Shown here: positions 8,144-17,179 of the stretch, in pieces
Numbering within the stretch: the stretch's first letter is position 1
How the letters are laid out: each line of letters starts with the position of its first letter
Assembly: GCF_003076455.1 (NCBI RefSeq)
Contig: NZ_CP020918.1
Span: 1,984,001 to 2,048,000 of the forward strand
Length of the DNA stretch: 64,000 nt
Source: Flavobacterium faecale
Lineage (GTDB): Bacteria > Bacteroidota > Bacteroidia > Flavobacteriales > Flavobacteriaceae
Direction: 5' to 3'
Program-made: the position numbers and the translations under genes
The notes under the pieces: generated by a model
The model's input: the letters and a program-made list of their open reading frames with translations, nothing else
The model's database searches: none
What the model was told of the DNA's origin: nothing

Positions 8144-8980
8144 ATGATTAATTTTAATGGAACGATACTGGCTGATGAGGCCAATATACTAACAACCAAC
8201 CGTGGTTTTTTGTATGGTGATGCGGTTTTTGAAACTGTAAAAGTAGTAAGAGGATCTATTCTTTTTTTAGAAGATCATTATTTTAGATTGATGGCTTCTA
8301 TGCGCGTCGTGCGTATGGAGATTCCGATGAACTTTACAATGGAGTATTTTGAGGAGCAATTACTAATGGTAGCAACTGCCGACGGTTGCTCAGCATCTGC
8401 TAGGGTACGCATAACGGTTTGTAGAAACGATGGTGGGTACTATTTGCCAACCACAAACGAAGTATCTTTCCTTATACACGCTAGCGCACTCGATCAGCAG
8501 TTGTATTCACTACCTACGGCGGACTATGAAGTAGATCTATTCAAAGATTTCTATATCACCAAGCAATTGTTGTCTTCGATAAAAACGACGAACAGGATGC
8601 TCAATACGACCGCAAGTATATATGCCCATGAAAACGGACTTGATAACTGCCTATTGTTAAATGATAGTAAGAATGTGGTGGAAGCAATTCAGGGAAATAT
8701 TTTTATGCGAATAGGAAATAAACTGATTACGCCACCAGTTGCAGAGGGTTGTTTGAATGGTGTTATGCGCAAGCAGATAATTGCCATTGCAAAAAAAACA
8801 GCTATAATCGAGTTTGTAGAAGAGGTAATATCTCCCTTTGATCTTCAAAAAGCAGATGAGTTGTTTATAACCAATGTAATCAAGGGGATTCAGCCAATAA
8901 CCAAATACAGAAAGAAAAATTTCAATACGGAGACGGCGGAACTTTTAATCGAAAAGTTAAACGATCAAATAAATTCGTAA
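8144..8980 (+). CDS. class IV PLP-dependent aminotransferase
   Basis: A 278-residue fold-type IV aminotransferase of the family that includes branched-chain aminotransferase, D-alanine aminotransferase and aminodeoxychorismate lyase. It acts in the cytoplasm with pyridoxal phosphate. The N-terminus has the typical RGFLYGDAVFET, the probable PLP Lys is in SIKTTNRMLN (about residue 147), and the segment VVEAIQGNIF is the cofactor-binding loop. The length is nearer to PabC or Dat than to IlvE (about 300-350). Substrate choice cannot be made from the sequence. Confidence 0.85.
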   Translation: MINFNGTILADEANILTTNRGFLYGDAVFETVKVVRGSILFLEDHYFRLMASMRVVRMEIPMNFTMEYFEEQLLMVATADGCSASARVRITVCRNDGGYYLPTTNEVSFLIHASALDQQLYSLPTADYEVDLFKDFYITKQLLSSIKTTNRMLNTTASIYAHENGLDNCLLLNDSKNVVEAIQGNIFMRIGNKLITPPVAEGCLNGVMRKQIIAIAKKTAIIEFVEEVISPFDLQKADELFITNVIKGIQPITKYRKKNFNTETAELLIEKLNDQINS

Positions 8981-9000
8981 TTAATTTACATAGAATAGTA

Positions 9001-9045
9001 AAAAAGAGGAGGCGCAGTAAAAACTGTAGTTCTCCTTTTTTTTAT
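9001..9045 (+). terminator. probable terminator after the aminotransferase gene
   Basis: AAAAAGAGGAG and TCTCCTTTTTTTT form an imperfect stem followed by a T-run, just beyond the aminotransferase stop and before the convergent yqgE-like gene. Confidence 0.55.
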
Positions 9046-9062
9046 GTTCTAGATTTATGGTA

Positions 9063-9623
9063 TTAGTTTAAATACGGATTCTCTGGAGCATTGGACCAAA
9101 TGAGGTAATCACCGCCAAGCTCTTTAATTTGGTCTTTCCAGAAATGAGTAGGGGACTTACCAATAATTTTGTTTTTGTAAATGTTGGTCGTTACTATCCA
9201 AGAGTTAGCATGCATCTCTGTTTCCAATTGATTGTCTCTCCATCCTGAATACCCCAAGAAAAAACGAATATTATTTTTGTTAATAATACCCTCGTTAATT
9301 AATTCTTTGGCAGATTCAAAGTCACCACCCCAATATATTCCGTTTGAAATTTCTACACTATTAGGTATTAATTCCGGAACATTGTGGATAAAATATAAAT
9401 TGTCTTGCTCAACAGGACCACCATTATAGATTCTAAATTTAGAATCAATTTCGGGTACAAGGTCGTGTATGGTATACTTTAAAGGTTTATTGATGATAAA
9501 TCCTACTGATCCTTCTTTGTCATGATCTGCTAATAAAATCACAGATCTGTTGAATGATACATCTCCAATTATAGAAGGCTCAGATATAAGTAGTTGTCCT
9601 TTTATTAATTTTTCTGAAGTCAT
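9063..9623 (-). CDS. YqgE/AlgH family protein (UPF0301)
   Basis: A 186-residue protein with the family N-terminus KGQLLISEPSIIGDVSFNRS, the segment GSVGFIINKPL and the GGPVEQDNLYFIH motif. AlgH was first linked to alginate regulation in Pseudomonas, but the biochemical role of the family is unknown. It is cytoplasmic, with no signal peptide. The HU gene lies downstream on the same strand, but with a terminator-bearing 120-bp gap between them the two probably have separate transcripts. Confidence 0.92.
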   Translation of the reverse strand: MTSEKLIKGQLLISEPSIIGDVSFNRSVILLADHDKEGSVGFIINKPLKYTIHDLVPEIDSKFRIYNGGPVEQDNLYFIHNVPELIPNSVEISNGIYWGGDFESAKELINEGIINKNNIRFFLGYSGWRDNQLETEMHANSWIVTTNIYKNKIIGKSPTHFWKDQIKELGGDYLIWSNAPENPYLN

Positions 9624-9692
9624 AATGCTGTAATTTTTTATTAAATTTAAGAAAAAAAATAAAAAAAAACCAAATTTAGCAATAAAATTAAA

Positions 9693-9723
9693 TAAAAAAA
9701 CCCTCCGATAGGAAGGTTTTGTT
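9693..9723 (-). terminator. terminator between HU and yqgE-like genes
   Basis: AAAACCCTCC and GGAAGGTTTT with a GATA loop form a stem flanked by A and T runs, so it could work in both directions. It lies just beyond the HU stop. Confidence 0.6.
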
Positions 9724-9744
9724 TCTATAAAGCAAAACTGTTAA

Positions 9745-10017
9745 TTAGTTTACTGCTCCTTCTAGTTCTGCTCCAGCTTTGAATTTCACAACATTTTTAG
9801 CAGCAATTTGGATAGTTTTTCCTGTTTGAGGATTTCTACCATCTCTTGCAGCTCTTGCAGATACAGACCATGATCCAAAACCTACTAGAGATACTTTACC
9901 TCCTTTTTTTAACGTATCACCTACGTTACCTAAAAATGATTCTAAAGCTAATTTTGCAGCTGCTTTAGTGATTCCTGCGTCTGCAGCGATAGCATCGATT
10001 AATTCTGACTTGTTCAT
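9745..10017 (-). CDS. HU family DNA-binding protein
   Basis: A 90-residue nucleoid protein that binds and bends DNA as a dimer. The N-terminal helices (MNKSELIDAIAADAGITKAA) and the beta-arm signature (GFGSWSVSARAARDGRNPQTG with PQTG at the arm) are complete, and the length is the family standard. The family Pro at the arm tip that intercalates into DNA is seen in NPQTG. It is a single gene with its own terminator. Confidence 0.96.
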   Translation of the reverse strand: MNKSELIDAIAADAGITKAAAKLALESFLGNVGDTLKKGGKVSLVGFGSWSVSARAARDGRNPQTGKTIQIAAKNVVKFKAGAELEGAVN

Positions 10018-10192
10018 AATGTAAAGTTATTAATGTTGGTTAAAGATTTCTTACTATACAAATTTAGCAGGAAATCCCTAGCATGCAAGCGTTTTCAATT
10101 ATTTCGACCTGATTTGTTGATAACTTAGTTTTTTTGTTGATAAATAAGGCTCGTTTTATTGGGATTCACGTAACGTCCAATGTTTTTGGGGG

Positions 10193-11140
10193 TTAAAAAG
10201 CTTTTGCCTCGCTCGTAAAACTTATTCCGTTCAATAATTCGGCAGTTTTCATTCTTTTCTTGCCAGGAAACTGAAGACTTATGATTTCAATAAATCCGTC
10301 CTCTACTGCAACCTTCATTTCTTTCTTGGTGCATAAGATTGTTCCTACAGCATTTTCATGCTCTTCTGTAACAATTTTAGATTCGTAGATTTTTACATTC
10401 CACTCTTCATTTTTGTCTGCTATCGTAGTCCATGCGGCAGGGTATGGGCTCAATCCGCGTATGTGATCGTGTATGGCGGTTGCCTTTTTTGTCCAGTCAA
10501 TTTTGCAATTGTCCTTGTTTAATTTATAAGCCGTTTTAATTTCGGCAGTTTCGGTTTGAATCGTCGTTTGTACATCGCCTTTTTCAATGATGGCCAAAGT
10601 TTCTACCACAGTTGTGCTACCTAGGTGCATTAAGCGATCGTGCAAGTCGCCTGCAGACTCATTAGGATCAATTGCTGTTTCATGGTTCAAAATCATCGCA
10701 CCGGTATCAATTTTATCATCGATAAAAAAGGTGGTTACGCCTGTTTTTGCTTCACCATTAATTATAGCCCAGTTAATAGGAGCGGCACCACGGTAATTTG
10801 GTAGGAGAGAAGCATGCAGGTTGAAGGTTCCTAGTGATGGCATTTCCCAAACCACTTTCGGTAACATTCTAAACGCTACAACTATTTGCAAATTGGCATT
10901 CAATGCTTTTAATTCGGCAAGAAAGTCTTCATCTTTTAAATTAGTAGGTTGCAATAGCGGTAAATTATTGGCAAGTGCATAGTCTTTTACGGCTGAATAT
11001 TTTATTTTTTGTCCGCGACCAGCTGGCTTGTCGGCAGCTGTGATCACGCCTACCACGGTATAGTTGTTCTGAATAATAGTATCAAGGATTCCTACTGCAA
11101 ATTCGGGAGTTCCCATGAAAACAATTCGTAATTTTTCCAT
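10193..11140 (-). CDS. fmt: methionyl-tRNA formyltransferase
   Basis: Formylates the initiator methionyl-tRNA using 10-formyl-tetrahydrofolate. The 315-residue length is normal. The N-terminal catalytic domain shows FMGTPEFAVG and the folate-site signature SLLPNYRGAAPINWAI, with the catalytic Asn/His/Asp set spread around FNLHASLLP and DDKIDTG. The C-terminal tRNA-binding OB-fold follows from about residue 205. The start ATG overlaps the recQ stop by one base (TAATG), indicating translational coupling in the ATPase-recQ-fmt operon. Confidence 0.97.
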   Translation of the reverse strand: MEKLRIVFMGTPEFAVGILDTIIQNNYTVVGVITAADKPAGRGQKIKYSAVKDYALANNLPLLQPTNLKDEDFLAELKALNANLQIVVAFRMLPKVVWEMPSLGTFNLHASLLPNYRGAAPINWAIINGEAKTGVTTFFIDDKIDTGAMILNHETAIDPNESAGDLHDRLMHLGSTTVVETLAIIEKGDVQTTIQTETAEIKTAYKLNKDNCKIDWTKKATAIHDHIRGLSPYPAAWTTIADKNEEWNVKIYESKIVTEEHENAVGTILCTKKEMKVAVEDGFIEIISLQFPGKKRMKTAELLNGISFTSEAKAF

Positions 11141-13035
11141 TATAATTTTAAGGTATAGGTATTGTTGGGTTGTATACTGATAGTTTCGTTGGCAAGTAAT
11201 TCTTGCAGTGCAAAGATAAGCGCGTCTGGGCTTGTATTTATTTTATTTTGTATTTCTCTTGAATTCAACGGTTCTCCTTTTAATAGCAGCATAATTTGTT
11301 GCTGTAGTACCTTTAGGTCTTTACCTTTCGGTTTTAGAGTAATGCAATAGGAGCAAATACCGCAATTTTCGGACTCCTTTTCTCCAAAATACGATAAGAT
11401 CAATTTGCTTTTACATGTTGACTCTTCCTTTATATAATGCAATACAGAGGCTAATTGTTCTTTTTTTAGTGTATTTTGCTTCTCAAGATACTTTGCGACA
11501 CGGCTAATAGTGCGTTCATCTTCTCGAATTTCATTAAAAGTGATTGCGGCATCATTATTTTTCGAATGAAAATCAATGACTTGTTTCTCGTGTAATTTTT
11601 CGAGCACAGCATAGACTTGTTTTTCTGTTCGTTGGGATTTTTTAGCAATTAAGGAACAGTTGAAAGCGGTCTCTATTTCGTAAACCCCAGGATAGGTGCG
11701 TACGATTGCTAAAATAATCTCTTCGTCGTTGGGATTTAAACTAAGGTAACGCAGCACTTCTTTGGATGAAATAATAAACTGTAAACTTATTTTTTGCGAA
11801 GATTCTTGTGCTAATGTTAAGATGCCTTGTTGGTCTAGAAACTGAATAGCATTGAAGGTGCGAAGAACGGGAAAATTATATTTGACACAAAAGTGATTGA
11901 GGTTGAAGCTGAATTTTTCATCAATTCCTTCGCCATAAGCAATTTGAAAATAGGTATTCAGTTTTCGGTAAATAAGATTTAGATACGCTTTGTCGGGCAG
12001 GTTTTTTATAAACTGATTTTCAGCATTTATCGCATCTGATGGACTGGTAAGTAAAACAGCAAATGCTTTTTCTTCATTTCGTCCAGCTCTTCCAGCTTCT
12101 TGGTAATAATTTTCCATGTTTTCAGGCAACTGGATATGGATTACGGTTTTTACATTCGCCTTGTCAATTCCCATTCCAAATGCATTTGTGGCCACAATTA
12201 CTTGTGCTTTTTCTTCCATCCACAAGGCCATGTTTTTGTCTTTTTCTTTCGATTTAAGTCCTCCGTGGTAGTAAGTCGCCTTAAAACCTAAGGATTGTAA
12301 TTGCGAGGAGATTTCTAAACAAGATTTTCTATTTCGAACATAAATAATAGAAGGTTGTGGATTTTTCTTTAAAATTTGTTGAATTTTAAAAAGTTTATCC
12401 TCAGCCTCAAATACCATGTAGGCAATATTTTTTCGAGCAAAAGACTGTTGAAAGAGAACTGGGTTTTCAAGTCCTAGTTCGGAAATGATATCCTCTTTTA
12501 CACGTGAGGTAGCAGAGGCCGTTAAAGCCAAAAAGGGTACTGTTGGAAAGTGATCCTTTAAATCGGATATTTTTAAATAAGCAGGTCGAAAGTCATGACC
12601 CCATTGAGAAACGCAATGAGCTTCGTCGATGGCGATCAAATTGATGTCTAGTGTTTTAATGCGTTCCAAAATCCAGTCCGATTGAAGCCGTTCTGGAGAT
12701 AGGTATAAAAATTTATAATTTCCGTATTGGCAATTATCCAATAAATTGATTAGTTCTTCAGAGTGGATACCGCCTGTAAGTGCAATGGCCTTGATGTTGC
12801 GGCTTTGCAAATTGGCAACCTGATCCTTCATCAAAGCAACTAATGGTGAAACGACAAGACAAATCCCTTTCGATAATAACGCTGGTACTTGAAAGCAAAT
12901 GGATTTTCCTCCACCCGTAGGCAACAGGGCAAAGGTATCCTTGCCACTCAAAACAGAATCAATAATATCGTTTTGGAGCGGTCTGAAACTATCGTGTTTC
13001 CAGTATTTTTTGAGGATTTCTAAGGCTTCAGACAT
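11140..13035 (-). CDS. recQ: RecQ-family ATP-dependent DNA helicase
   Basis: Unwinds DNA 3' to 5' in recombination and repair. Motifs in order: Q-motif region FRPLQNDIIDSVL, Walker A ALLPTGGGKSICFQ, DEAH box LIAIDEAHCVSQWGHDFRP, motif III TASATSRV, and motifs V-VI ATNAFGMGIDKANVK and QEAGRAGRNEEKA. The four zinc-binding Cys are at CKSKLILSYFGE and CGICSYC. There is no clear HRDC domain at the 631-residue C-terminus, as in the shorter RecQ forms common in Bacteroidota. It starts 14 bp after the ATPase gene and overlaps fmt by one base. Confidence 0.95.
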   Translation of the reverse strand: MSEALEILKKYWKHDSFRPLQNDIIDSVLSGKDTFALLPTGGGKSICFQVPALLSKGICLVVSPLVALMKDQVANLQSRNIKAIALTGGIHSEELINLLDNCQYGNYKFLYLSPERLQSDWILERIKTLDINLIAIDEAHCVSQWGHDFRPAYLKISDLKDHFPTVPFLALTASATSRVKEDIISELGLENPVLFQQSFARKNIAYMVFEAEDKLFKIQQILKKNPQPSIIYVRNRKSCLEISSQLQSLGFKATYYHGGLKSKEKDKNMALWMEEKAQVIVATNAFGMGIDKANVKTVIHIQLPENMENYYQEAGRAGRNEEKAFAVLLTSPSDAINAENQFIKNLPDKAYLNLIYRKLNTYFQIAYGEGIDEKFSFNLNHFCVKYNFPVLRTFNAIQFLDQQGILTLAQESSQKISLQFIISSKEVLRYLSLNPNDEEIILAIVRTYPGVYEIETAFNCSLIAKKSQRTEKQVYAVLEKLHEKQVIDFHSKNNDAAITFNEIREDERTISRVAKYLEKQNTLKKEQLASVLHYIKEESTCKSKLILSYFGEKESENCGICSYCITLKPKGKDLKVLQQQIMLLLKGEPLNSREIQNKINTSPDALIFALQELLANETISIQPNNTYTLKL

Positions 13036-13049
13036 GCTATTTGCTTTTA

Positions 13050-13595
13050 CTACAGTATATCTTCAAGTGCGTTTAATATAAAATCGACACGGTTTTCTAC
13101 GCTGTCTTGTGGCACCTCGATTGGGTCATAGCCAAAACTTCTATAGGCATCTACAATACATTGATGTACCTTTTCTGCCTCAGTATAGGTCTCGTATCGA
13201 GCGTCATCAATTTTATAAATTTCTTCCCAAGGAGAAAGCATAAAGATTTTGGTGTACTTGCATTCTTCGCAAGCAGTTGTAAAATTCTCAGGATAATCTT
13301 GGTTGATAAAATGCATGTAAGCCAATATATCAGGCACACCACGATCAATAAACACATTTGAATGAGGTTCTTGTAATGCTCCTTCATATTGTTTTTGACG
13401 GCCTTCTAGCAAGAGTCTGCTAAAAAGTAATGGGTCTGCTAAAAATAGCTGATCGATGCCGTTTTTCTTAGCTTCGAGTGTTATTTCTCTCGAAATTTCG
13501 GGATAACAACAAAAGCCCTTATCTATCAATTGATTAAGAATTGATGATTTTCCTGTTCCAGGTCCTCCTATGAGTACGATTATGTTTTTTTGCAC
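13050..13595 (-). CDS. AAA-type P-loop ATPase/kinase-like protein
   Basis: A 181-residue single-domain NTPase with the P-loop IGGPGTGKSSI at the N-terminus and a Walker B-like VFIDRGVPDI at about residue 103. It has the layout of the AAA_28/NadR-kinase-like family of small ATPases. Substrate unknown. It is the first gene of a three-gene operon with recQ and fmt, which may suggest nucleotide or DNA metabolism, though this is weak evidence. The start MQKNIIVLIGG fits the family. Confidence 0.82.
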   Translation of the reverse strand: MQKNIIVLIGGPGTGKSSILNQLIDKGFCCYPEISREITLEAKKNGIDQLFLADPLLFSRLLLEGRQKQYEGALQEPHSNVFIDRGVPDILAYMHFINQDYPENFTTACEECKYTKIFMLSPWEEIYKIDDARYETYTEAEKVHQCIVDAYRSFGYDPIEVPQDSVENRVDFILNALEDIL

Positions 13596-13718
13596 AGTTT
13601 TGAAATAAGGTTCAAAATTAATGAAACTATTTGGTATTTTAAAAAAAATGAGCCCTCATATTATGTTAGTTTTGACAAAAAATCAGAAGGTATAGTTATT
13701 ATTTTCCATTTGAAAACG

Positions 13719-13726
13719 TATATTTG
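13719..13726 (+). promoter_or_regulatory. putative -7 element for the DUF493 gene
   Basis: TATATTTG matches the TAnnTTTG consensus, 19 bp before the ATG at 13746. No well-placed -33 TTG is visible. Confidence 0.4.
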
Positions 13727-13745
13727 CTTATATTTTATACAAAGG

Positions 13746-14030
13746 ATGGATAAGAAGTCAGAAGAATTCTATGAAAGATTAAAAGCGGAGTTGGAGAGAA
13801 GTTCTTCATGGCCCGCATTATATTTATACAAATTTATAGTTCCTACAACGGTAGAAAAAGTGCAGCAAGTAGAAAATGCTTTTGACTGCATGGGAGCCGT
13901 TATCAAAACTACACAATCAAAAACAGGAAGGTTTACTAGTGTTTCTGTAGATGTTCAAATGAAAAATCCTCAAGAAGTTATTGAGAAATACATTGAACTG
14001 TCTGCAATTGAAGGTATTGTGTCTTTATAG
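13746..14030 (+). CDS. DUF493 family protein (YbeD-like)
   Basis: A 94-residue protein when started at the ATG at 13746. The open frame extends upstream to 13590, but that part overlaps the divergent ATPase gene and the promoter-like region and does not look like the family. The visible fold is a ferredoxin-like ACT-type domain (ALYLYKFIVPTTVEKVQQVE ... GRFTSVSVDVQMKNPQEVIE). The molecular role of DUF493 is unknown. The DUF4290 gene follows 91 bp later. Confidence 0.85.
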   Translation: MDKKSEEFYERLKAELERSSSWPALYLYKFIVPTTVEKVQQVENAFDCMGAVIKTTQSKTGRFTSVSVDVQMKNPQEVIEKYIELSAIEGIVSL

Positions 14031-14121
14031 AACAGCCTAAGAATAGTGGTTTGCTTACTGCCAAAAAAAAGCTATTTGTACCCATAAAAGCGAGCGCTTT
14101 GATTCAAAATTTAATTCACTT

Positions 14122-14838
14122 ATGAATTCAAAATACCAAAAAGAAAATGCAAATGATGTTGTACACCACTTGGAGTACAATGCCGAAAGAACGCATTTAA
14201 TTATACCAGAGTACGGTCGTCATTTACAAAAACTGATCGATCAAGCTACGGCGATAGAGAGCGCAGAAGAACGCAACAAAGCGGCAAAGTATATCATTCA
14301 AGTAATGGGAACTTTAAATCCGCATTTGCGTGATGTGCTTGACTTTCAGCACAAATTATGGGACCAATTGTTTATTATGTCTGATTTTAAATTGGATGTA
14401 GAATCACCTTATCCTATTCCGTCAAGAGAGGTTTTGCAGTTGCGTCCAGATATTTTGGAATATCCTCAAAATTATCCAAAATACAGGTATTATGGTAACA
14501 ATATCAAGTACATGATTGATGTTGCTAATAAATGGGAAGAAGGAGATATGAAAAGTGCTTTGGTGAAAGTTATTGCCAACCACATGAAAAAATCATATTT
14601 GAGTTGGAACAAAGATACTGTGAAGGATGATGTGATTTTTGAACATCTATATGAGTTATCTGGCGGAACATTGAATTTGATTCAAAGTGATGAAGAGTTG
14701 TTGAACACAACCGATTTGCTACGCACGAACAAAAGAGTGTCAAATAAAATTAATACAAGTACGCAACCTAAGATTCAAACCAATAAAAAGAATCAAAACA
14801 GCAAACGACCGTATACCAAAAACAACAACCAAAAATAG
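14122..14838 (+). CDS. DUF4290 domain-containing protein
   Basis: A 238-residue soluble protein of a family restricted to Bacteroidota. The N-terminal signature is LEYNAERTHLIIPEYGRHLQ. The last 45 residues are basic and Asn/Lys-rich (a run of KKNQNSKRPYTKNNNQK), typical of a disordered nucleic-acid- or membrane-binding tail. Function unknown. It lies 71 bp before murA in the same direction, an arrangement suggesting a link to envelope growth, though that is only contextual. Confidence 0.85.
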   Translation: MNSKYQKENANDVVHHLEYNAERTHLIIPEYGRHLQKLIDQATAIESAEERNKAAKYIIQVMGTLNPHLRDVLDFQHKLWDQLFIMSDFKLDVESPYPIPSREVLQLRPDILEYPQNYPKYRYYGNNIKYMIDVANKWEEGDMKSALVKVIANHMKKSYLSWNKDTVKDDVIFEHLYELSGGTLNLIQSDEELLNTTDLLRTNKRVSNKINTSTQPKIQTNKKNQNSKRPYTKNNNQK

Positions 14839-14909
14839 CATCATTTGCTAGGTTACTGTTTTAAAAAAGAACTAAAAACAAACAAACAATAAATTTAACT
14901 CATACCACA

Positions 14910-16223
14910 ATGGGAGTATTCAAAATTGAAGGAGGCATTCGTCTTAAAGGTGACATTACGCCACAAGGAGCAAAAAATGAAGCATTACAAATACTGTGTG
15001 CCGTATTATTAACTCCAGAAAAAGTAACGATAAACAACATTCCTGATATTATTGATATCAATAAATTGATCAAGCTTCTTGGTAATTTGGGTGTGAAAAT
15101 TCAAAAAAATGGCCCGGGATCTTATGATTTTCAGGCTGATGAGGTAAATGTTGACTACTTGGAGACAGAAGCTTTCAAAAAAGAAGGTGGAGCTTTGAGA
15201 GGTTCGATCATGATTGTAGGTCCGCTTTTGGCACGTTTTGGAAAAGGGTACATCCCAAAACCAGGAGGAGACAAAATTGGTAGACGTAGACTAGATACAC
15301 ACTTTGAAGGTTTTATCAATTTGGGTGCTAAGTTTCGTTACAACAGAGAAGATCACTTTTATGGTGTAGAAGCTACTGAAGGATTGGTTGGTACTGATAT
15401 GTTACTTGATGAAGCGTCGGTAACAGGTACTGCAAATATTGTAATGGCTGCTGTTCTTGCTAAAGGAAAAACTACTGTATACAATGCAGCTTGCGAGCCT
15501 TACTTGCAACAATTGTGTAAGATGTTGAACTCAATGGGAGCTAACATTACTGGAGTTGGATCAAATTTATTAACGATCGAAGGAGTGAAAAGCTTGAGCG
15601 GATGTACGCACAGAATTTTACCTGATATGATCGAAATTGGTTCTTGGATTGGACTTGCTGCCATGACAAGAAGCGAAATAACCATCAAAAATGTAAGTTG
15701 GGATAACCTAGGATTGATTCCGAATACTTTCAGAAAATTAGGAATTACATTAGAACGTAGAGGTGATGATATTTATATTCCTGCTCACGAAGATGGGTAC
15801 GAAGTAAAAACAGATATCGACGGTTCTATCCTTACTATTGCAGATGCGCCATGGCCTGGATTTACTCCTGATTTGTTGAGTATTATATTGGTAGTAGCAA
15901 CGCAAGCAAAAGGAGATGTATTGATTCACCAAAAGATGTTTGAAAGCCGTTTGTTCTTCGTGGATAAATTGATTGATATGGGTGCCAAAATTATGTTGTG
16001 TGATCCGCATAGAGCAGTAGTAATGGGACACGATTTTAAATCGACTCTAAAAGCTACTACGATGTCTTCACCAGATATTAGAGCAGGTATCTCCTTATTG
16101 ATCGCTGCGCTTTCTGCAAAAGGAACTAGTACAATTCAAAATATTGAACAAATTGACCGTGGATATGAAAATATCGATTCGAGGTTAAGAGCTATTGGAG
16201 CAAATATTATCAGAGAAGAATAA
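14910..16223 (+). CDS. murA: UDP-N-acetylglucosamine 1-carboxyvinyltransferase (MurA, Asp-type)
   Basis: Transfers enolpyruvate from PEP to UDP-GlcNAc, the first committed step of peptidoglycan synthesis, in the cytoplasm. The length of 437 is normal for the family. The substrate Lys22-Asn23 pair is in GAKNEAL, and the active-site loop reads KPGGDKIGRRRLD. In E. coli MurA this loop carries the catalytic Cys115, the target of fosfomycin. Here the matching residue (Asp121) is Asp, as in the naturally fosfomycin-resistant MurA of mycobacteria and chlamydiae. The later PDIRAG and ENIDSRLRAIGA segments are conserved. Confidence 0.96.
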   Translation: MGVFKIEGGIRLKGDITPQGAKNEALQILCAVLLTPEKVTINNIPDIIDINKLIKLLGNLGVKIQKNGPGSYDFQADEVNVDYLETEAFKKEGGALRGSIMIVGPLLARFGKGYIPKPGGDKIGRRRLDTHFEGFINLGAKFRYNREDHFYGVEATEGLVGTDMLLDEASVTGTANIVMAAVLAKGKTTVYNAACEPYLQQLCKMLNSMGANITGVGSNLLTIEGVKSLSGCTHRILPDMIEIGSWIGLAAMTRSEITIKNVSWDNLGLIPNTFRKLGITLERRGDDIYIPAHEDGYEVKTDIDGSILTIADAPWPGFTPDLLSIILVVATQAKGDVLIHQKMFESRLFFVDKLIDMGAKIMLCDPHRAVVMGHDFKSTLKATTMSSPDIRAGISLLIAALSAKGTSTIQNIEQIDRGYENIDSRLRAIGANIIREE

Positions 16224-16243
16224 AAATTTATAACCACTATATT

Positions 16244-16298
16244 ATCGTTTAAATAATCTTTTTGAAATTCATGAAGGTTATTTAAACGATTTTTTTTT
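16244..16298 (+). terminator. murA terminator
   Basis: Arms ATCGTTTAAATAA (16244-16256) and TTATTTAAACGAT (16278-16290) form a 13-bp perfect stem followed by eight T. The next gene starts just after the T-run. Confidence 0.8.
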
Positions 16299-16306
16299 GA
16301 TCAAAA

Positions 16307-17173
16307 ATGTCAAATCAATCACAAGCCATACAAGCCACTTACTTCAGTATCATTGGGAATACCATTTTGGCCATTCTCAAAGGAGTAGCAGGTATATTTG
16401 GTAATTCTTACGCCTTGATTGCCGATGCAATTGAATCTACCACAGATATATTTGCCTCTTTTTTGGTTTTGTTTGGTATAAAGTATGCCAGCAGACCAGC
16501 TGATGAAAATCATCCGTACGGGCACGGTAGGGCAGAACCTCTAGTGACTTTTTTGGTCGTAGGTTTTTTGATTGCCTCTGCATTTTTAATTGCGTATGAG
16601 AGTCTTCGTAATATCAATACACCACATGCATTGCCAAAACCATGGACATTAATCGTTTTAGCGGTGATTATTATCTGGAAAGAATATTCATTTCGGGTAG
16701 TGATGAAAAAAGCGATTCAAACCAATAGTTCGTCATTAAAAGCAGATGCTTGGCACCATCGCAGTGATGCGATAACTTCTGTAGCGGCCTTTTTAGGAAT
16801 TACAATTGCGTTAGTTTTAGGAAAAGGATACGAAGCAGCTGATGATTGGGCGGCACTTTTTGCCTCTGTTTTTATATTATACAATAGTTATCTAATTTTT
16901 AGACCGGCTTTGGGCGAAATAATGGATGAGCATTTTTATGACGACTTAGTCCTAGAAATTAGAGAGATCTCTACTCAAGTTACGGGCATCTTGGGAACCG
17001 AAAAATGTCATATCCGAAAAGCGGGAATGGTGTATCATGTTGATCTACATGCACGTGTGGATTCTGAAATAACCGTTAGAGAAGGACATGATTTAGCACA
17101 CCAGTTAAAAGATCGATTGAAACTTGACATTCCGAAACTAGGAAATATCTTGATTCATATTGAACCGGATTAA
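16307..17173 (+). CDS. cation diffusion facilitator (CDF) metal transporter
   Basis: A 288-residue inner-membrane antiporter that exports divalent metals (zinc, cobalt, cadmium or iron) in exchange for protons. Six hydrophobic segments occupy residues 8-205. The metal-site motifs are ADAIESTTD in TM2 and DAWHHRSDAIT in TM5, both in the normal form, and a GYGHGR-like loop (HPYGHGRAE) lies between. A cytoplasmic ferredoxin-like domain with several His follows from about residue 210. Metal specificity cannot be read with certainty. It is separated from murA by a terminator. Confidence 0.93.
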   Translation: MSNQSQAIQATYFSIIGNTILAILKGVAGIFGNSYALIADAIESTTDIFASFLVLFGIKYASRPADENHPYGHGRAEPLVTFLVVGFLIASAFLIAYESLRNINTPHALPKPWTLIVLAVIIIWKEYSFRVVMKKAIQTNSSSLKADAWHHRSDAITSVAAFLGITIALVLGKGYEAADDWAALFASVFILYNSYLIFRPALGEIMDEHFYDDLVLEIREISTQVTGILGTEKCHIRKAGMVYHVDLHARVDSEITVREGHDLAHQLKDRLKLDIPKLGNILIHIEPD

Positions 17174-17179
17174 CTATAC

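Noticed and set aside
13590..13745. N-terminal extension of the DUF493 protein
   Set aside because: It overlaps the divergent ATPase gene and the promoter-like motif, and the family starts at 13746.
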